Positions 59,450-64,000 of a stretch of 64,000 bases of DNA are shown here, piece by piece; the stretch's first letter is position 1, and each line of letters starts with the position of its first letter. The stretch lies in assembly GCF_019578655.1 (NCBI RefSeq), contig NC_063263.1, forward strand, positions 26,101,001-26,165,000. Reading direction: 5' to 3'. The position numbers were made by a program, and so were the translations under genes. The DNA comes from Ricinus communis. Its lineage: Eukaryota; Streptophyta; Magnoliopsida; Malpighiales; Euphorbiaceae. The notes under the pieces were generated by a model that was not told where the DNA came from, made no database searches, and saw only the letters and a program-made list of their open reading frames with translations.

Positions 59450-59749
59450 GGTACCCCGCATGGGATGTACAAATAATGAAAGTAAAATCAATAGTATCTA
59501 GGTAGATAACATGTATGAAAAATAAAGTAAATCAACATAGAAAATAAAGTAAATCAACATAGAAAATAAAAAGAAGATCTAGAGGGGATGCCTTAATCAT
59601 CTGTCGAGGCTGATGGAGTGGAAATTCGGTGGGTCCTCGGCAGGAGCTGAAAATGAAAAGTAAAGAAATAACAGAAATTGAAAATAAAAATTAAATAAAA
59701 TATGAAAACTAAAACTAAGAGAAATGTTTCAAAACTCAAAAAAATAAAA

Positions 59750-60249
59750 TGTTAAAACATAAAATAAAATCTGGGGGGCCTCCTAAAAGCGCTTCTTTTT
59801 GTCTCGAGTCATTTAGCTAGACTCGGTAACCCCTCCTTTCTTATACGGGTTTAGCTTGCTCTGCGGTCCAATCACCACGTTATTGATGTCGTCTATAAGA
59901 ATGTGGATTGAGCAATAAGTGAGGCTAATCCTTGGATTGTCAGCATTTTTCCAAGCAAACCCCTGTAGGTACTTCCTTAGAAAGGGTAAAGGCATCTCCC
60001 TCTCCTCAGGTGTAAAGTCCGCTGCTAGACTGACAGGAAAGCTGATATCCTCATCCAGATTTGCATAGTTGAGATGTTGTGGAAGATCATTCAACTCGAG
60101 GACTGGTAGGTCCTCAAGTGATGCTCTCAACTGATTCACACCTACCCTGTCAATCTCACGAAACTTCCTAGTATTGTCGCTTGGCTCGTGTGCTAACCAA
60201 AATTCAAGCTGCTCTAATACCTCCGCATTTGACAGCTCATGCCCATCTT
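59750..60249 (-). pseudogene. Pre-RT pol fragment of element C
   Basis: Minus strand, open 60139-59813. It contains LPVLELNDLPQHLNYANL and FLRKYLQGFAW, then VVIGPQSKLNPYKKG, which is the very start of RT (PQ-RLNP). There the frame stops and passes into the tail shared with A and D (about 59795-59765). The motif GHELSNAEVLEQLEF is at the upstream end, right after the LTR fragment. Confidence 0.65.
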
Positions 60250-60439
60250 CCTTGCTCAGTTTTAATGGATTATGGTCCGTATTTGCGCGTATTTCTCTTG
60301 ACTACTGATAATATCTATCGATAATCACTTGAAACATGAAAGGAACCAAAACACAGGTGATTCTGGCATAAAACAAGATAACTATGCACAAAAATGGAAG
60401 TAATTGGGCATATAAACATGTATAAAATGATGCACATCA
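60250..60439 (-). repeat. Truncated 5' LTR of element C
   Basis: The first 190 bp of the LTR (TGATGTGCATC... to ...CTGAGCAAGG) match 45173-44985. The text then jumps into pol, so the rest of the LTR, the primer site and gag are deleted. Confidence 0.8.
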
Positions 60440-63100
60440 GCAACATACTCGATGTCAAACTCTGTTAGGAGCACTAACATCTTGCCAGCTTTCTTATAAG
60501 AGACAGAGCTTCGAACAGATACTTTAGCGGGTCTATTTTTAGAATAGCTTAGACCTTATTATACTAAAAATAGTATCTTAATTTCCTTATAGCACATATG
60601 ATGGCTAAACATGTCTTCTCCATGAGGTTATACTTTGACTCATAAAGCAGCAATTTCTTACTAAGATAGTAGAGCGCATGCTCCACGTCATTAGGCCTAC
60701 AATGTGTTACCATTTTCTTATAGCTAAATTTTCTAAAGCTAAGTATAAAATCAATGGCTTACCATCCTGCGAAGGCTTCAATACTGGTGGTCTCATCAAA
60801 TACTCTTTAATCTTGTCAAAAACTTTCTGACAGTGCTCATCTCCTCAACAGTTATATCATGAGCTATCGTAATATTCCTGGGATTTTCATCTATGCCTAA
60901 ATTAAATGAATCAATTTGAATGGAATTAATGTCAAACATGCACATATCATGACTATTAAAATGCACACTATGATCAGCAAAAACATCACACAAGTAAGCA
61001 AACTCGGAGTTTATATCATTAATCTTAGAAATAAAAGAAACATCATCCTTATAAAGATCAGACGTGATTACATCATCATAAAATACATCAATAATATGCT
61101 CATCTATTAGAGCATCTAGCTCTTGTTGACTCAACTTTTCAGACAGGGAGATGAACTCTTCCAGCTTCAGCTCTTCTACCTTAATGAAGACTTTCTCACG
61201 GACCTTATTAGTGCTCAACTCAACCATCCTGTCATTGATCAGATTCTTGAATATCTCAAATACTAGCATCTCAGTCCCAACTACTGTAACAGGTTCGGGC
61301 TCCCTAGAGTAGGGCTTCTACTCCTGGACAAATACATCTTTTAGAGTCTTACCCTTTGGTTTTGCCTCATCTTCATCCTCATGGTAACCTAGCTCGTGTC
61401 GAGTTTTTTTGACCTTTGAAGTCTGGTAGCTCTGCGATATCCTGTTAGTTCTTTCCTAGTCCTATTCCAAGCATGAAGTCCATCTTCTTGAATATGATGG
61501 CTACTTTAAGATCCATATAGTCCTTATAGAGAATAACAACTTTGAGTCCAATAGAGGCTTCCAGCTCCTTGATAGCTTCTTCAATGGCTTAGACAACCTT
61601 ACCATATTCGGCGTTGATAGTCACTATTTTTCCTTCATGAGGGAACTCGACCTTTTAATGTATAGTGAAAGGGACTCTTAGCATGAAACCATAGCCTACC
61701 CATTAACAAAGCAAAGATTACTGGGATATCTGAGATAATAAATTCCACCCAGGATTCAATATTTTTACTAGCGCCAAAAATGTCCCTTCAATGCCTCTCT
61801 TCATTTTGTCGTAGGCTCTTATAACCATATCTGATGGTTTCAAGTCTTTCACAATCATCCCCAACTTAAGGAGTATATGAGAGGACACATCCCCAACTTA
61901 GGGAGTATGTGAGAGGACACACGTCGATGGCTGACCCATCATTCACCATCACATATAGGGTCCTTTTCCCTTTCACCTCTACTGCTTTATCTCATTGTGG
62001 ATTCTTCCCTCGAGTTTTAGGTCTTCGTCCGAGAAAGTGATCATCCTGGTAGTTTTATCAATTAACGTCTCCTCGGGGGTGGTTGCTGTGCTAATACTTA
62101 TACCGGACAAGACCTGCATTATAGCCTTTCTATAATCTAATGAGTGCATCAGCAGCTCCCAGATGTCAGTCATCTTCTTATCTTTTTTTAGCTACGCTAG
62201 CAACCCTTTATCCCTATCTTTAGGTGCCTTTTCAACTTGCTTTAGTTCTTGTACCCCCACATCTTCACCCTTATCCATTGGCTCGACTTCTTTGTCAGAG
62301 TCACTATGTGCCCAAATATCCTTTACCCTAGTATCTTGGCCTTCACACTGATCCCCAGAGCTGAAACAGATGTCAATGGCCATTACCGACTTCTTTTCAG
62401 CCTCTTTCCAAAACTCTAAAAGACAAGGCTCACCGGTCACTTAATCATTATCTAATCCCTAAGCACTTGGAACAATATCCTCAATTTGAATGTCAATCGA
62501 ATGAGGCCTCGAATAACGAACTTTGAAATCAAATTCGCCCGAGGGCTACCCTAGCAGGTCTTCACATTCATACTAAGGAAATTGCTTCACTTGCCATTCC
62601 CCGTAACCTATCAAGTCTAGAATCTCGTGCTTCAGACAGTTACACTGATCTGTTTCATGCTAGGAAACCTAGGGATAGCCACAATGCTGGTCATTATGAG
62701 GAGTAAGACTGCTTAATGATAATTAGGGCTTGAGTTTCTTGCTCCATTTTAGGCATTGGAACACCACAGATAGTGATGCCTCCCACTCGGTAAAGGTTTT
62801 TTGTAAGCTATTTGGCCATTGTTGTGGCTCCAATTCGGGTTGGGATATGTCTTGAAAAAAGTTCATGACCTGCTCTTTGCTAAAGTCAGGGGTGATGATG
62901 GACACTTGGTTTTAGGGCAGTGCGTTGTTGTAATTCAGTAGGAGGTTTCTTCTAGTACTGGGTTGCTCTGGGTCAATCAATTTTCCAGCTTCAATAAGGT
63001 ATTGAATTTCATGTTTAAGCCAGATGCAACTGTTTGTATGGTGGCCAGGTGCTGGGCGGAATTTGCAGTAGGTGTTGGGTTTATAACCGGGTGCATTAGG
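60440..63100 (-). pseudogene. Tat-lineage gypsy element, gag end to RNase H (right part of host element)
   Basis: Minus strand, reading leftward. Gag end with two CCHC-like boxes: CKFRPAPGHHTNSC (about 63080-63035) and a second C..H....C box near 62690-62640, each followed by LKHEI and a LI-G run. Then an acidic linker (62440-62192), a Tat-type segment TPEETLIDKTTRMITFSDED (62100-62030), and a degraded protease (KPSDMVIRAYDKMKRGIEG ~61840; a catalytic DTGS box is not visible). A pre-RT segment follows (61269-60796; NPRNITIAHDITVEE). The RT palm with its active site is deleted near 60815. RNase H text resumes (EYLMRPPVLKPS; ALYYLSKKLLLYESKYNLME) and runs to EFDIEYV at 60445, where element C interrupts. 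Confidence 0.75.
61858..61921. repeat. 32-bp direct duplication inside the Tat protease
   Basis: Two adjacent copies beginning tccccaactta at 61858 and 61890 differ at two positions. 32 bp is not a multiple of three, so it also shifts the frame. Confidence 0.8.
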
Positions 63101-63164
63101 GTTAGCTTAGTTCTTGAGGGTGGTTGGTTGGAGCATGCCATTTTGTCATCTCAGGTCTTTAGTG

Positions 63165-64000
63165 TGCAATTTTTCTAAGTGTTCCTTTGTACACTTGCCT
63201 CGAGACGAGAATCAGATGGCAAATGCGTTGGCTAGCTTGTCATCTATGTAGGTCAATCCCTTACAGCTTTCAATGAAACCTTTGGTGATTGTGAAATTGA
63301 GTGCACCTTGTTATCAAGGGGATAAGATAATGAAAGTTCAGATAGGACTAGAAAAAAAGCCATGGTTCTATGACCTAAAGAGGTTCATAGAAAATAGGGA
63401 ATATCCAGAAGAAGCGAATGCTAGGGAAAGATACGCATTGCAAATTCAAGCTAGAAGTCGGGTGTACAGCTCCGATGTGTGACTAAAATAGAAGCTCCAG
63501 TAGTGATGAAAGAAATGCACAAAGGAATATGCAGGCCATATATAAACAACCTCGTGTTAACCAAGAAGATCATGCTGCAAGGTTATTATTGGTTAACAAT
63601 GGAAAATAATTATATAGCATTGGTAACGAAATGCTATGAATGCCAGTTGTACAGTGACCTAAGTCACATACCTCCGACCGAGCTACACAACCTAATGTCT
63701 CCTTGGCCCTTTACAGCTTGAGGGATCGACATTATTAGAGAAAGAAAACCTCCCTCGAACGATCACAGGTTCATAGCTGTAGCAATTGACTAAAATGGGT
63801 CAAAGCCAAGTCATTCACCATCATGGGGGCAAGACAGATGGCCAGATTTATAAAAAGTAATCTGATTTGCAGATATAGGGTCCCACATCATGTGTGACAA
63901 ATAATGGAATACAGTTCATAGGTAAGACAACGGACCTGCTAGCGGAATATAAGATCAATCATCACAGATCTTCTCTATATAAACCTCAGGTGAATGGAGT
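63165..64000 (+). pseudogene. Second Tat-lineage copy, RNase H end and integrase, opposite strand
   Basis: Plus strand: KCSFVHLPRDENQMANALASL (63177), APCYQGDKIMKVQIG, then the integrase finger EMHKGICRPYINNLVLTKKI...CYECQ (63512-63648) and core GIDIIRERKPPSN after a TGA at 63720. More stops follow to the window edge. It is an inverted relative of 42341-43330. The start at ~63165 is abrupt inside RNase H, which points to a truncated or rearranged insertion. Confidence 0.8.

Larger units (their letters stand above)
43697..60439 (-). mobile_element. Element C: non-autonomous Athila-type element, split by element B
   Basis: Minus strand: a truncated 5' LTR (60439-60250), a pre-RT pol fragment (60249-59750), a 3' noncoding region continuing on the far side of element B (46745-45174), and a full 3' LTR (45173-43697). 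The target duplication GCAAC is perfect (43692-43696 and 60440-60444). Bringing these flanks together with one GCAAC restores an open RNase H frame in the Tat element. Excluding element B, its length is ~4.0 kb. The 5' LTR was cut by a deletion after insertion, since its outer end is intact. Confidence 0.88.

Noticed and set aside
1..64000. tRNA, rRNA, CRISPR, bacterial operon or defence system
   Set aside because: No such structure was seen; repeats are LTRs, minisatellites and transposon ends, and the only intact gene is a plant MADS-box gene.

Overview
The window is nuclear DNA from a flowering plant, most likely a eudicot. It is AT-rich and carries one recognisable intact host gene, a B-sister (TT16/ABS-type) MADS-box gene with canonical MIKC exon sizes, buried in LTR retrotransposons of the Athila, Tat and chromovirus-like Ty3/gypsy groups. 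No bacterial gene, rRNA, tRNA or CRISPR array was seen. Species cannot be fixed from the sequence alone.

Layout. 1-2732: the 3' end of one Athila-type LTR and a truncated minus-strand element. 2733-6160: gene-poor DNA with two minisatellites. 6160-8540: a decayed gypsy pol, followed by an LTR-like stretch containing a 164-bp duplication. 8889-13494: AT-rich DNA with a CACTA-like terminus and a possible copia-type LTR. 13495-16088 (minus): the MADS-box gene in six coding exons, 233 codons, apparently intact; its upstream DNA has a TATA box, a candidate 5'UTR intron and two identical CArG boxes. 17.3-22.5 kb: LTR-like DNA with an 85-bp triplicate. 22509-24040: a decayed gypsy gag-protease.

From about 24.4 kb to 63.1 kb the window is a nest of insertions. 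Two intron-containing plus-strand gene remnants (24369-38481 and 38782-41545) lie next to a minus-strand Tat-lineage element (41.6-63.1 kb). Into this ground went element A (24891-31101), element D (31203-36536, minus), two solo LTRs (36893-38349 and 38967-40402) and element C (43697-60439, minus). Element C was in turn split by the 12.7-kb element B (46746-59449), an Athila-type element with gag, protease, RT, RNase H, integrase and a third, env-position ORF. Target-site duplications are exact for B (GGTAC), C (GCAAC), D (ATGCC) and both solo LTRs (CAACA, GGTAT), and one base off for A (CCGCA/CTGCA). Removing A and D restores one open exon in the remnant they hit; removing C restores the Tat reading frame.

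Elements A, C and D keep LTRs, a tRNA-Asp-type primer site (seen in A and D), a gag and/or pre-RT fragment and a long 3' noncoding region, but no RT or integrase. They look like a non-autonomous lineage mobilised in trans by Athila relatives such as B. The most distinctive signal is in the 3' noncoding region. Two polypurine (PPT-like) motifs about 1.3-1.5 kb apart are each preceded by a short inverted repeat, usually with an AGGA loop, and a poly(A)/(TA)n tract sits between them. This layout is shared by A, B, C and D. A second shared signal is a GC-rich hairpin (GAGCACGGCC / GGCCGTGCTC) in the LTRs upstream of the TATA box.
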